A stretch of 64,000 bases of DNA from an uncultured Candidatus Melainabacteria bacterium (lineage in GTDB: Bacteria; Cyanobacteriota; Vampirovibrionia; Gastranaerophilales; Gastranaerophilaceae), in NCBI GenBank assembly GCA_934754515.1, contig CAKVIG010000005.1:62001-126000 (forward strand), in the 5' to 3' direction. Below the pieces are notes generated by a model, which searched no databases, was not told the origin of the DNA, and was given only the letters and a program-made list of their open reading frames with translations. Of the stretch, positions 26,601 to 34,529 are shown one piece after another. Both the position numbers and the translations under genes were made by a program. Position 1 is the stretch's first letter; every line of letters starts with the position of its first letter.

Positions 26601-28032
26601 TAACCAAAACATTCTGAAGATTAGAGAATTTTCTTACGACAAAATAATTTCTTCACAAAGCGGACGCGAAACAAGATTGAACATGCTTAAATCACACGGT
26701 GAAATTGACATTTTAAAAGACGACTTAGGATTTAAAGATTTAATCATAAAGACTCACAACCCAACTGATGCAAGAATTTTCAACATAATTTTCAGAAAAC
26801 CTAATATTAAGCAAGGCCAATTCACTTCGGATTTGAAATTCAACGGTAAGGCTTCTGCGCCTAAGCTTATAGGCAACTTCCACATCTTTGAAACAGATAT
26901 TCCGTTCTTGGATACAACAATGAAGAATATCACCTTCTTGTTTAAAGACAAAACAATTGATGTTTATTCTATTGGCGAAGTTTTAGGTAATGATGTTAAA
27001 GTTCAGGCTGTTTTAAGAAATAAACTGACACCGCCGTATTATGTTGAAAAAGCAAATCTTAATACTAAGCTTTTGGATTTAAATCACATTACAAACTTGA
27101 TAAAACTTTCTCAAGTTGACAATACGCAAAACTTTGACTCATTGGAAGGCTTTGATTTGGCGTCTGTTGTAATCAAAAACATGAAAATGAACGCAGACAG
27201 TATTCATCTTAGAAACATTGTGGCTGAAAACTTTGAAGCCACCGCATCTTTGAATGAAAAACAAGTTTTCAATGTTCATAATTTCAAATTTGATATTGCA
27301 AACGGCAACTTGAGCGGAAGCTTTAACTATAACTTAAAAAACAACAATACAGGCTTGAAGCTTAAAGCTCGTGATATTGACGCAAACGATTTGTCAATTG
27401 CATTATTCGATTTGCAGAACCAAATTTACGGCGATTTAACTGGCGATATCGCTCTGTCTTGCAATGGCGTTGACTTCGACCAGTGTATGAAAACGCTTAA
27501 CGGTAACACAACGTTTAGTGTTGCAAACGGCAGAATGCCAAAACTCGGTTCTTTGGAATACTTACTAAAAGCAGGAAACTTGGTAAAAGGCGGTTTGACT
27601 GGCGTTTCTATTAACAGCGTAATTGATATTATTACACCGCTAAAGACCGGTAACTTCTCTGACATTCTCGGCGATATTTCAATAAAAGACGGCGTTGCAG
27701 ATGATATAGAAATCACAACACGCGGTAAAGATTTAAGCTTGTTTATCAGCGGAAAATATAACTTCTCAAACTCTAATGCTGAAATGGAGGTTTTAGGACT
27801 TTTGTCTAAAAAAATATCAACAATGTTCGGCCCGATTGGAAATGTATCATTAAACACTTTGTTTAACGTTATTCCAGGCGTTGATTTGACAAAAGAAACT
27901 AAAGTATTAGAACATATAAATAGAATTCCGGGCATTGAATTATCCGACAAAGCTTACCGAAAATTTGTTGCTGAAATCAAAGGTAACATTAACGGCGATA
28001 ATTATGTTACAAGCTTCAAGTGGATAAATTAA
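23689..28032 (+). CDS. AsmA/TamB-like envelope protein (very large)
   Basis: A 1,447-residue protein with one N-terminal membrane helix (IILILGVYAFWIGGVPVIF) and a long series of short beta strands with alternating hydrophobic residues (for example GDVFIDNGVLIKP and GDIALSCNGVDFDQCM). It ends with an AsmA-type C-terminal region (LNGNTTFSVANGRMPKLGS). Such proteins span the periplasm as lipid-conducting bridges (YhdP, TamB, AsmA families), implying an outer membrane. I start at the ATG at 23689, directly before the membrane helix; no Shine-Dalgarno is visible, and TATTAT/TATATT words lie 9-12 nt upstream. The exact subfamily is uncertain. Confidence 0.82.
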   Translation: MKQIFNKYIILILGVYAFWIGGVPVIFTKALPVVCENISINSNYNVEILNPKLRLSILPKAQFNAQRISIEDKSTQNISTTDNFKIDLRLLPLLSGRVHINSINADNFFLKVNIDKDIELDKDFFKNLDKSKIKCNILKINEFSVILAHKETKKPIIYSGKDVFFKKNRRYLKVNADTKFNINNTFSNADINLYLPKNNDINKSVVDIKIQNLDLEPIGEFLRQYLPNDLVETKGIINIFVDKHKLNAELKNCAIIRKDSAKSMIYPELLKVDADFNITSKIINFNSVNINSKNIHAILNGSFSNYLDKSLSAINLNVQLDKSRVEDIIDLLPPIVVEEFNVYKLKKYKFYGNAIGNFTIKGDIFEPDIIGDVFIDNGVLIKPIPNAKGATVKLDFTGRYINFDVFVPAGGAERVWVKGGVELYNVKYADMHIWSTKNVNLATAEEKILPIHEILNFIIGPVPIMDVKGLGNIDIIVKGNRKNPHVWGDLNFRNVKTFFNEIPNLVLTDAEATLRFDDENATFITKKGLVNGKDISINGTCNLYGKFDFDVNTKNQEIAYLFNAIQTATMIDDVKAMLPKLDAMEGLIDLQLKVYGAVKDIEDLAFNKNFFTKGQINLLGNKFAVQGMEVKNTKGVLNFDGQNASADVSSFIGESALSAKASVKNNFVDANISIPKLNLNDLTPQKSDLQNDIGNIFVNVAAKYKGKLDPIELDKVSFVAKILGVAPNNKLKVSNGIVTLNNNKLKISNINGSLADSQFNVNLDVGNVTGKPHINGIIGLKAFDLSCINALSGYSIIPKDIKDTLNKVKFNEGKKINLNAKINHNRINAYTDLGGLSFIYTPLELPVKIINGSLIMRNNGLRLNKINLLADDMPILADGEVYDLFNKQNFNLYFNSKPRQDFIDKYINKNQIYPLKIKGDIVYSARAKGVLNDFDLKTDINMAKDSSIYHLGATVGDIENAIVLNFDTRVHNQNILKIREFSYDKIISSQSGRETRLNMLKSHGEIDILKDDLGFKDLIIKTHNPTDARIFNIIFRKPNIKQGQFTSDLKFNGKASAPKLIGNFHIFETDIPFLDTTMKNITFLFKDKTIDVYSIGEVLGNDVKVQAVLRNKLTPPYYVEKANLNTKLLDLNHITNLIKLSQVDNTQNFDSLEGFDLASVVIKNMKMNADSIHLRNIVAENFEATASLNEKQVFNVHNFKFDIANGNLSGSFNYNLKNNNTGLKLKARDIDANDLSIALFDLQNQIYGDLTGDIALSCNGVDFDQCMKTLNGNTTFSVANGRMPKLGSLEYLLKAGNLVKGGLTGVSINSVIDIITPLKTGNFSDILGDISIKDGVADDIEITTRGKDLSLFISGKYNFSNSNAEMEVLGLLSKKISTMFGPIGNVSLNTLFNVIPGVDLTKETKVLEHINRIPGIELSDKAYRKFVAEIKGNINGDNYVTSFKWIN

Positions 28033-28062
28033 TTTGTTTAACAATCAATATGAGGAAGTATT

Positions 28063-28506
28063 ATGCAGGTTTATAACATTCAATCATATTCAAAAATTCA
28101 ACCTAATTTTAGAAGTAAAGGAATCTTAAAAACACCTCAATTATCAGAGGAAATCGCAGATTTAAGAGTATTTCATCACCATATATATGAGTTTAAAAAA
28201 GGAATTAGAAATCTTATTTTAACAACGGAAAAATCAAAGTACAAAACTTCAATTTCTGAGCGTTTACAAAAAGAAAATATTGATTATGTAATACACGATA
28301 TTGCACAAGATAAAATCAATGTTTATTTTGGAGCAAAAGAATGTGTTGAGGTTGTAAAATCTTTTCAAAATCCAAAACTAAATGAACTCTCGCCCGAACA
28401 AGATTTTATGCTAGGAATCATGCTAGGTTATGATAGAGTCCGACAATGCGAAAGATATATAAAAATTAAAAACAACGAGATTAAGCTTGGAAAACAATCT
28501 CATTAA
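28063..28506 (+). CDS. DUF2023 protein
   Basis: A 147-residue protein. From about residue 34 it matches DUF2023 as I remember the family: RVFHHHIYEFKKGIRNLIL, then INVYFGAKECVEVV and FMLGIMLGYDRVRQCERY. Function is unknown. The first 30 residues (MQVYNIQ...QPNFRSKG) are an extra leader of the same F-K/R type seen on other unknown proteins here. GAGGAAG precedes the ATG, and it lies 30 nt after the AsmA-like gene. Confidence 0.75.
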   Translation: MQVYNIQSYSKIQPNFRSKGILKTPQLSEEIADLRVFHHHIYEFKKGIRNLILTTEKSKYKTSISERLQKENIDYVIHDIAQDKINVYFGAKECVEVVKSFQNPKLNELSPEQDFMLGIMLGYDRVRQCERYIKIKNNEIKLGKQSH

Positions 28507-28960
28507 GTTGAAATCTAATAACTTTGCTTAATTCTTCCAAACTCATTTCAACCTGATAGCCGATTTTACCGGCAGAAAAAATTATGGTATCAAAGTTTTT
28601 TGCAGAAGCATCAATTGTTGTTTTGAAAAATTTCTTCATGCCGATTGGAGAACATCCACCGTGAATATAGCCCGTTAGTGGTAAAAGTTCCTTTGATTTA
28701 AGCATTTCAACAGACTTTTCGCCAACAGCATGAGAAGCTTTCTTCAAATCCAATTCTTTTTCAACAGGAATCAAAAATACATAATGCTGACCAGATTTAC
28801 CCACGGTAACGAGAGTTTTAAACACTTGCAAAGGATTTTGTTTCAAAACGGTTGCAACTTCAATCCCGCTTATTGCATCAGTTTCTGCATAAGTATAATG
28901 TTTGTAATTTACTTTTGCTTTATCAAGCATTCGCATTACATTTGTTTTAAATTCAGCCAT
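28481..28960 (-). CDS. ybaK: Cys-tRNA(Pro)/Cys-tRNA(Cys) deacylase YbaK
   Basis: Trans-editing hydrolase that clears mischarged Cys-tRNA(Pro). It has 159 residues, usual size. Recognised from TDAISGIEVATVL, the conserved lysine in VFKTLV, and YIHGGCSPIGMKK. Its last bases overlap the convergent DUF2023 gene by 26 nt, and its start overlaps the DUF4186 gene by 8 nt. Confidence 0.92.
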   Translation of the reverse strand: MAEFKTNVMRMLDKAKVNYKHYTYAETDAISGIEVATVLKQNPLQVFKTLVTVGKSGQHYVFLIPVEKELDLKKASHAVGEKSVEMLKSKELLPLTGYIHGGCSPIGMKKFFKTTIDASAKNFDTIIFSAGKIGYQVEMSLEELSKVIRFQLNEIVFQA

Positions 28961-29297
28961 TGCGTTTTATCCACTCCATAATAATTTCTACTAAATATTC
29001 CTGCTGTTCTGCGTTTAATTCAACACCTTTATTGAACTTATGCCACTTTTCTATACACCCGCGACAACAAGTTGCTGTGGCATGCTGAGCTATGAAAACA
29101 GGATGACCGCGCATAGGAGTTTGCTTGCCGTCGTTGGGAATATCAGCAGGTGCGATACGTTTTGCAATAAAATCTTTTGCATGAGATTTTATTGTATCAA
29201 GCCCTTTCTGAGAAATATATTCTTTGTCTTTATCTTTTAGCTTAAATCGACTTCTGAATGTCGATTTAGCTAACGCATCAAATAGTCTGTCGTACAT
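28953..29297 (-). CDS. DUF4186 protein
   Basis: A 114-residue protein matching DUF4186 as remembered: LAKSTFRSRFKL at the start and RGHPVFIAQHATATCCRGC with a conserved HxxK-like tail (EKWHKF). The CC..C and His residues suggest metal binding; function is unknown. I use the ATG at 29297 because family members begin at M-x-x-L-F; the longer reading begins with TTG. A TATAAT sits 9 nt upstream of this ATG, so the leader must be very short. Confidence 0.75.
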   Translation of the reverse strand: MYDRLFDALAKSTFRSRFKLKDKDKEYISQKGLDTIKSHAKDFIAKRIAPADIPNDGKQTPMRGHPVFIAQHATATCCRGCIEKWHKFNKGVELNAEQQEYLVEIIMEWIKRNG

Positions 29298-29343
29298 TTC
29301 GCCAACATTATACTTCAATAAAAATTTATTCTCAAGGTAACTA

Positions 29344-30453
29344 TTAAACTAAATTCAATAATGATTTATGCAATTTTACATTGTGCACTCGTAAATAATC
29401 AACACCTTTTTTCATCAAAGGATATGAAATTGAAGCAGAAAGAGAATCTTTAAGCGCATTATCATCGACTTGAACTCCGAGCAAACTTTTTCTGGATACA
29501 CCGACCATTACTGGTAGTTCCAAACTGTAAAGCTCTTGAATTTTGTCTAAAATAATAAAATTGTCTTCTTTATCTTTTCCAAAACCAATACCGGGGTCTA
29601 TAATAATATTGTTTATACCATTTGCTTTTGCTAACTCTGCTTTTTGCTTTAAACTAAAAAACAAAGTTTCCATGATATTATCATACGTTTTATAATCTTC
29701 TGTTTTTGATGTTGAATGCTGAATAATCATACCGGCTTGATATTTCGCTACAGTTTGAGGCATTTTTAAATCATAATCAAATCCAGAAACATCATTAATT
29801 ATTTTAACTCCATGATTTAGTACAAAATCTGCAACCTCTGAACTTCTTGTATCGACACTAACCTTATTTGCAAGCTTTTCTTTTTCTGCAAATTCAATAA
29901 TTGAAGTAAGTCTTTCGATTTGTTCTTTTGCAGAAACTTCAGTTGAATGCGGTCGGGTACTTTCAGCACCAATATCAACCATATCTGCTCCATCTTCAAA
30001 CATTTGCATGAAATGCTTTTCTGCAGAATTTTTATCTAAAAAATTTCCGCCATCAGAAAATGAATCCGGAGTAACATTTAAAATCCCGACGAGTTTTGTT
30101 TTTCTCGTTTGCGGTTCCAAAAAATTTTGTATTTTTTTTCCAAGAATTGCTAATTTAAACGGCTGAGCCATGAGTTTATTTGCAATCTTTTTTAATTGAG
30201 AATAACTTCCACACAAAATAGCATCTGATTGAGTAATATTTCCCGTAATTACATTTCTATTAACTGCACAATCCGCTCCAAAGATTAATGCTGTTTGTTT
30301 CAGAATATTAGCCTGCGCAACAGACAAATTAAATATTTTGATATTTCTGTATCTGAATTTATTTTCTGCCTGCGACAAATAACTTGAATCAAAACCTATT
30401 TGTTGTAATTCATTCTCTATATTTGAAACTTCTTTTAAAATAAAATCACTCAT
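29344..30453 (-). CDS. folP: dihydropteroate synthase with N-terminal extension
   Basis: Condenses p-aminobenzoate with dihydropterin pyrophosphate in folate synthesis. The TIM barrel starts near residue 115 with VGILNVTPDSFSDGG and GADMVDIGAESTRP; DPGIGFGK and VGVSRKS follow. The protein has 369 residues, about 100 more than classical DHPS. The extra N-terminal domain (KIFNLSVAQANILKQ) resembles that of archaeal and some bacterial enzymes. TGC TAAAAT lies 7 nt before the ATG and no Shine-Dalgarno is seen, so the mRNA may be leaderless. Confidence 0.93.
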   Translation of the reverse strand: MSDFILKEVSNIENELQQIGFDSSYLSQAENKFRYRNIKIFNLSVAQANILKQTALIFGADCAVNRNVITGNITQSDAILCGSYSQLKKIANKLMAQPFKLAILGKKIQNFLEPQTRKTKLVGILNVTPDSFSDGGNFLDKNSAEKHFMQMFEDGADMVDIGAESTRPHSTEVSAKEQIERLTSIIEFAEKEKLANKVSVDTRSSEVADFVLNHGVKIINDVSGFDYDLKMPQTVAKYQAGMIIQHSTSKTEDYKTYDNIMETLFFSLKQKAELAKANGINNIIIDPGIGFGKDKEDNFIILDKIQELYSLELPVMVGVSRKSLLGVQVDDNALKDSLSASISYPLMKKGVDYLRVHNVKLHKSLLNLV

Positions 30454-30477
30454 CAAAAAAATTTTAGCATAAAAAGA

Positions 30478-30678
30478 TTAAACATCTATCAACTGAAGAT
30501 TAATAGCTTTAACGACAGCTTGAACTCTGTTATGAGCGTTTAATTTCTTGTAAATAGACTCTAAATGGGCTTTTGTAGTGGCGGTTGATATATTCAATTT
30601 TTGAGCAATTTCTTTGTTAATAAGTCCTTGTGCAACGAGTTCTAAAATACATAGCTCTTGTTTTGTCAATTCTGCCAT
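30478..30678 (-). CDS. small LuxR/GerE-type HTH regulator
   Basis: A 66-residue protein that is only the LuxR-type DNA-binding domain: LTKQELCILELVAQGLINKEIA, then STATTKAHLESIYKKL, ending in a conserved helix. Such GerE-like stand-alone domains bind DNA as dimers. I use the ATG at 30678 with GGGAAG about 8 nt upstream. It lies 24 nt upstream of folP on the same strand. Its targets cannot be told. Confidence 0.82.
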   Translation of the reverse strand: MAELTKQELCILELVAQGLINKEIAQKLNISTATTKAHLESIYKKLNAHNRVQAVVKAINLQLIDV

Positions 30679-31029
30679 TAAAAAAACTTCCCTTTTTGCC
30701 ACTGTTTTCTTATTCAATTTTCATATAAAGTGTATGCTAGTGTCTATCCGCCGTTTGGCTATTTTTTATTTTTACTGCAAGAGTTCTCTTGAAATTCCCA
30801 TATTGCTATGTAATAATATTATTACTCTATATAAGTGTTTATTTTGTTCCTACATTTTTATAAATAGGGAGAGTAAGCTCTTTAATTATTGAAGTATACC
30901 TGCCGATACAAAATCGCCAGCAGGAAACGGATTAATTTAGGCACTCACCCACCTGCGAGACATTGCAGGTAACAAAATCGCATTTATATGGAGTTTTTAT
31001 TTTTTTATTAATTATTTTACAAAATCCCC
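30679..31029. other. gene-free stretch with two CCTGC/GCAGG hairpins
   Basis: No credible protein gene. The region holds the start of the LuxR-type gene's leader and an unexplained structured segment (about 30898-30970). There, two successive hairpins share CCTGC/GCAGG stems, and read on the minus strand both sit beside a GCGATTTTGT word. I do not recognise a known riboswitch; a thi-box and cobalamin signature were looked for and not found. Confidence 0.4.
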
Positions 31030-31058
31030 TTGACTGATAGTAGCTCTCAAGTTGTAAT
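31030..31058 (+). promoter_or_regulatory. promoter of dxs
   Basis: TTGACT (31030-31035), 17 nt, TGTAAT (31053-31058). Transcription would start just before the REP-like palindrome at 31076, putting that hairpin in the dxs leader. Confidence 0.55.
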
Positions 31059-31075
31059 ATAATATTATGATAAAA

Positions 31076-31099
31076 GTAGGTTGGGCTTTCAGCCCAACA
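31076..31099 (+). repeat. REP-like palindrome (GTAGG + TTGGGC stem)
   Basis: GTAGG followed by TTGGGC-TTTCA... pairing with GCCCAA. An identical copy on the same strand is at 50810-50833. It lies in the predicted dxs leader, 7 nt before the AAGGAG ribosome binding site. Confidence 0.65.
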
Positions 31100-31115
31100 A
31101 TAGAAAGGAGCGAAC

Positions 31116-32885
31116 ATGGAAACTACACTGACTGTTTTAGACAAAGTAAACAGCCCTGCTGATTTAAGAAATTTAAGCATAGATGAGATGAACGAATTAT
31201 CACATGAAATGCGTGAATTAATAATAAAAAAAGTTAATACAATTGGCGGACACTTAGCACCAAACCTTGGTTTTGTAGAAGCTACAATCGCTCTGCATTA
31301 TGTTTTTAATTCACCTGTAGATAAATTTGTATTTGACGTTTCTCACCAATGTTATGCCCATAAGATTTTAACCGGCAGAAAAGACGGATATACAAATCCG
31401 GAAAATTATTTAAAATATACAGGCTACACTGCACCGGAAGAAAGCGCACATGATTTATTCAAAGTTGGTCACACATCAACTTCCGTAAGCTTGGCAACCG
31501 GTCTTGCAAAAGGTAGAGATTTAAGAGGGGGCAAAGAAAATATCGTAGCTATTATCGGCGACGGTTCTTTAAGCGGCGGAGAAGCTTTCGAAGGCTTGGA
31601 TAACGCAGCAGTTTTAGGAAGTAATATTATTGTTATCGTAAACGATAATGACATGTCTATTGCTAAAAACGAAGGTGGACTATATAGTAATTTAAAACTG
31701 TTAAGAGATACAAACGGTCAAGCTGAATGTAATTTCTTTAAAGCATTAGGGTTTGAATACCATTATCTTGATAACGGTCATGATATCCAAGCTATGATTG
31801 ATTTGTTCAGCAAAGTAAAAGACACAAACCACCCTGTTTTAATTCACTTACACACAATTAAGGGAAAAGGCTTAGAAGCCGCAGAGCTTGATAAAGAAAG
31901 CTATCACTGGGTTTTACCGGGAGTTTTAGATAAAAAAGACGATTCAATTGTAAGCACAAAATCAGAAGATTACGGTTCAATAACTGCAAATTATATTGAA
32001 AACAAATATAATGAAGATAATACGGTTATTGCAATTTCTCCTGCAACACCAGCCGTTACAGGATTTACTCCCGCATTTAGAGATAAAGCAGGAATACATT
32101 ATACAGACGTAGGAATTGCAGAAGAACACGCAATTGCTTTCGCGTCAGGCATTGCTAAAAATGGTGCAAAGCCTATTTTAGGCGTTATGAGTTCATTTGT
32201 ACAAAGAACTTATGACCAATTATCTCAAGATTTAGCTCTAAATAATAATCCTGCAACGATTCTTGTATTTTGGGGTTCAATCTCAGGTATGGACGCAACT
32301 CATTTGACGGTTTTTGATATTCCACTTATCAGCAACATCCCAAATATGGTTTATCTTGCGCCAACTTGCAAAGAAGAATACCTAAGAATGCTTGATTGGT
32401 CAGTAGAACAACAAAACAAACCTGTTGCAATTAGAGTTCCTTTCGGCGAAGTTCACACAACAGGCATAGAAGATAAAACTGATTATTCAATTTTGAATAA
32501 ATATCAAGTTGTTGAAAAAGGTTCAGAAGTAGCAATTTTAGGCTTGGGCAATTTCTTCCACTTAGGCAAAAAAGTTCAAGCATTGTTAAATGAAAAATTC
32601 GGTATAAAAGCAACTTTAATTAATCCTAAATTCATAACAGGCGTTGATGAAGAACTTATGGAAAAATTGAAGGCTGAACACAAAATTGTAATTACACTTG
32701 AAGATGGTGTTTTAGACGGTGGCTTCGGAGAAAAAATCGCAAGATACTTCGGTAATTCAGAAATGAAAGTTTTGAACTTCGGTGCTAAAAAAGAATTTAC
32801 GGATAGAGCTTCTGTTGAAGAATTATATACTCGCTATCATTTAACACCTGAATTGATAGTTGAAGATATCAAGGCTTGTTTATAA
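31116..32885 (+). CDS. dxs: 1-deoxy-D-xylulose-5-phosphate synthase
   Basis: Thiamine-diphosphate enzyme joining pyruvate and glyceraldehyde 3-phosphate, first step of the MEP isoprenoid pathway. It has 589 residues, slightly shorter than the 620-640 usual. Seen: SHQCYAHKILTGR, the TPP motif GDGSLSGGEAFEGLDNA through NDNDMSI, and TDVGIAEEHAIAFASG in the pyrimidine-binding domain. AAAGGAG precedes the ATG. A terminator follows. Confidence 0.94.
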   Translation: METTLTVLDKVNSPADLRNLSIDEMNELSHEMRELIIKKVNTIGGHLAPNLGFVEATIALHYVFNSPVDKFVFDVSHQCYAHKILTGRKDGYTNPENYLKYTGYTAPEESAHDLFKVGHTSTSVSLATGLAKGRDLRGGKENIVAIIGDGSLSGGEAFEGLDNAAVLGSNIIVIVNDNDMSIAKNEGGLYSNLKLLRDTNGQAECNFFKALGFEYHYLDNGHDIQAMIDLFSKVKDTNHPVLIHLHTIKGKGLEAAELDKESYHWVLPGVLDKKDDSIVSTKSEDYGSITANYIENKYNEDNTVIAISPATPAVTGFTPAFRDKAGIHYTDVGIAEEHAIAFASGIAKNGAKPILGVMSSFVQRTYDQLSQDLALNNNPATILVFWGSISGMDATHLTVFDIPLISNIPNMVYLAPTCKEEYLRMLDWSVEQQNKPVAIRVPFGEVHTTGIEDKTDYSILNKYQVVEKGSEVAILGLGNFFHLGKKVQALLNEKFGIKATLINPKFITGVDEELMEKLKAEHKIVITLEDGVLDGGFGEKIARYFGNSEMKVLNFGAKKEFTDRASVEELYTRYHLTPELIVEDIKACL

Positions 32886-32904
32886 GTCGGATTGGATAAT
32901 TGAA

Positions 32905-32936
32905 TGGCGTGCGTTTATTTTAGCGCACGCTATTTT
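32905..32936 (+). terminator. intrinsic terminator of dxs
   Basis: GC-rich 7-bp stem GCGTGCG/CGCACGC with a 10-nt loop followed by TATTTT. It ends just before the -10 box of the next gene. Confidence 0.75.
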
Positions 32937-32953
32937 CATGCTAATATTTTCTT

Positions 32954-34510
32954 ATGAAAATCCAATCGTCGTTTACAAATTTTAAGGCAAATTATTACAA
33001 TTTGTCTAAAAGGAATAATGATATCAGCTTGAATCAAATCTCGACAGACAATGCTGAAAAATTGGGCAACAAACCTGTCTTAATAAGCGAAGCTAAACAA
33101 TACCAAATGTTTAAAAATGGCGGATTTTATACAGCAAACGTAGATGATGAAATAAAAAAATATAAAATTTTTTATCAAGATACAGGTAAATTTGAGGGTA
33201 GTGGCAAAGATATAATTATAAACCGAAATATGCTAAACAGAATTGTCAGTAAATCCGTAAACGGTGGAATTTATTCTGTTGTGAAAGGTGAGGCACAGGG
33301 TAAGCTCCTTGTATTAAACGATATAAAAGATTTCGAAAAGAAATTAAAACAAGATAACAATTTGTCAAAAAAACCTTTAATTTTAATGTTTAAAAATGAA
33401 GAGTTTTTTAACAAAATGCTACCACCTAATGTGCGTGGAATTATTTTTACCAATGGAGATTTAGGCAATCTTTCTCATATTGCGTCAACTTATAGAACTT
33501 ATTTTGATATGGTTTCAATCGTTTATGACGAAAAAGATATCAAGAATTTAGAAGCAAAAAACGGTAAAGTTCTAACTTTGGCAAATCTTAATGACAAGCT
33601 GCAAATCCTGAATAAAACAGGTTTAAAAAAAAGAAATTTCGCAAAAATTAATATTCCTCCGTTAGATAAAACAAATAAGATTTTAAATCTATCAGAATGT
33701 ACAAAAGAAAATTGCGGTAATAAAGCTTACAGACTTTCAATCTTAAATAAACTTGTAAAAAATGGGATTTTGGAGGATGTTAAAATCCCAAAATCAATAG
33801 TTCTGCCAAATGAATATTTAAAGCAAATTATGCAATTAAGCGTTGATGAAAAACTGGATAATAATTGCTTCAAAGATGAAATTCTATCTGAATTTAACAA
33901 TACTGAATATGTAATTGTTCGCTCTGCATTTAACGGTGAAGATATTGATAATTATTCGGCAGCCGGATTATATGAGAGTTTTGTTTCAACAAAAGATGAA
34001 ATTTTGTTGACGATAGAAGATGTTATAAATTCTAAAAATTCTGAAAGGGCGAAAATTTCAAGGAAGTTTCATCAAATACCTGATGAAGCTATTCAACCAT
34101 CTGTAATTGTGCAAGAACATATTAATGCGGATTATGTTTTTACTGTTTATACAAAGGATAATGACGGAAATATGGTTATTGATATCAGCAAAATTCAATA
34201 CGGCGAGAGGGAAAATCCGACACAAATCATTTATAACCCGCAAAAGCAAACATTCAATATCATAAAGAAATCAGTATCAAACAGTGAATTTTTGATAAAT
34301 GATAATTATCAACTGGTCTCAAAAAAGATTAAAGAAGCTGATATTGTAAGGAATTTTGAAAAATTTGTACCACTTTTAAAAAAGTTAGCAAATAATACTT
34401 TAAAAATAGAAAAATATTTTGGAAAACCGCAAGATATAGAAGGTGGTTTAAAAAACGGTAAATTGTATTTATGGCAAGCAAGAAATATAATAAAAAGAGT
34501 TCACAATTAG
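32954..34510 (+). CDS. PEP-utilising/glucan-dikinase-like phosphotransferase, unknown substrate
   Basis: A 518-residue protein. The C-terminal half matches the ATP-binding domain of PPDK/PEP synthase-type dikinases: CGNKAYRLSILNKL, VIVRSAFNGEDIDNYSAAG and QPSVIVQEHINADYVFTV. A swivelling phosphohistidine domain precedes it (GDLGNLSHIAS, His175). This His-then-ATP order is that of alpha-glucan water dikinases, not PPDK; no PEP/pyruvate barrel is present. The N-terminus MKIQSSFTNFKA is the shared short motif. TAATAT lies 6 nt before the ATG, suggesting a leaderless mRNA. The substrate is unknown. Confidence 0.7.
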   Translation: MKIQSSFTNFKANYYNLSKRNNDISLNQISTDNAEKLGNKPVLISEAKQYQMFKNGGFYTANVDDEIKKYKIFYQDTGKFEGSGKDIIINRNMLNRIVSKSVNGGIYSVVKGEAQGKLLVLNDIKDFEKKLKQDNNLSKKPLILMFKNEEFFNKMLPPNVRGIIFTNGDLGNLSHIASTYRTYFDMVSIVYDEKDIKNLEAKNGKVLTLANLNDKLQILNKTGLKKRNFAKINIPPLDKTNKILNLSECTKENCGNKAYRLSILNKLVKNGILEDVKIPKSIVLPNEYLKQIMQLSVDEKLDNNCFKDEILSEFNNTEYVIVRSAFNGEDIDNYSAAGLYESFVSTKDEILLTIEDVINSKNSERAKISRKFHQIPDEAIQPSVIVQEHINADYVFTVYTKDNDGNMVIDISKIQYGERENPTQIIYNPQKQTFNIIKKSVSNSEFLINDNYQLVSKKIKEADIVRNFEKFVPLLKKLANNTLKIEKYFGKPQDIEGGLKNGKLYLWQARNIIKRVHN

Positions 34511-34526
34511 TGAACTCTTTTCTGTT
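34493..34526 (+). terminator. bidirectional intrinsic terminator
   Basis: A 12-bp stem AAAAGAGTTCAC/GTGAACTCTTTT with a 5-nt loop, overlapping the stop codon of the dikinase-like gene and flanked by A/T runs for both directions. Confidence 0.8.
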
Positions 34527-34529
34527 GTG

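Noticed and set aside
30890..31115. Thiamine (thi-box) or cobalamin riboswitch upstream of dxs
   Set aside because: The conserved CTGAGA and CCTGATC-type words of the thi-box, and cobalamin-box words, were not found.
30932..31180. Minus-strand reading frame overlapping the dxs promoter and start
   Set aside because: It covers the dxs promoter, the REP palindrome and the dxs start, has no family resemblance and no ribosome binding site.
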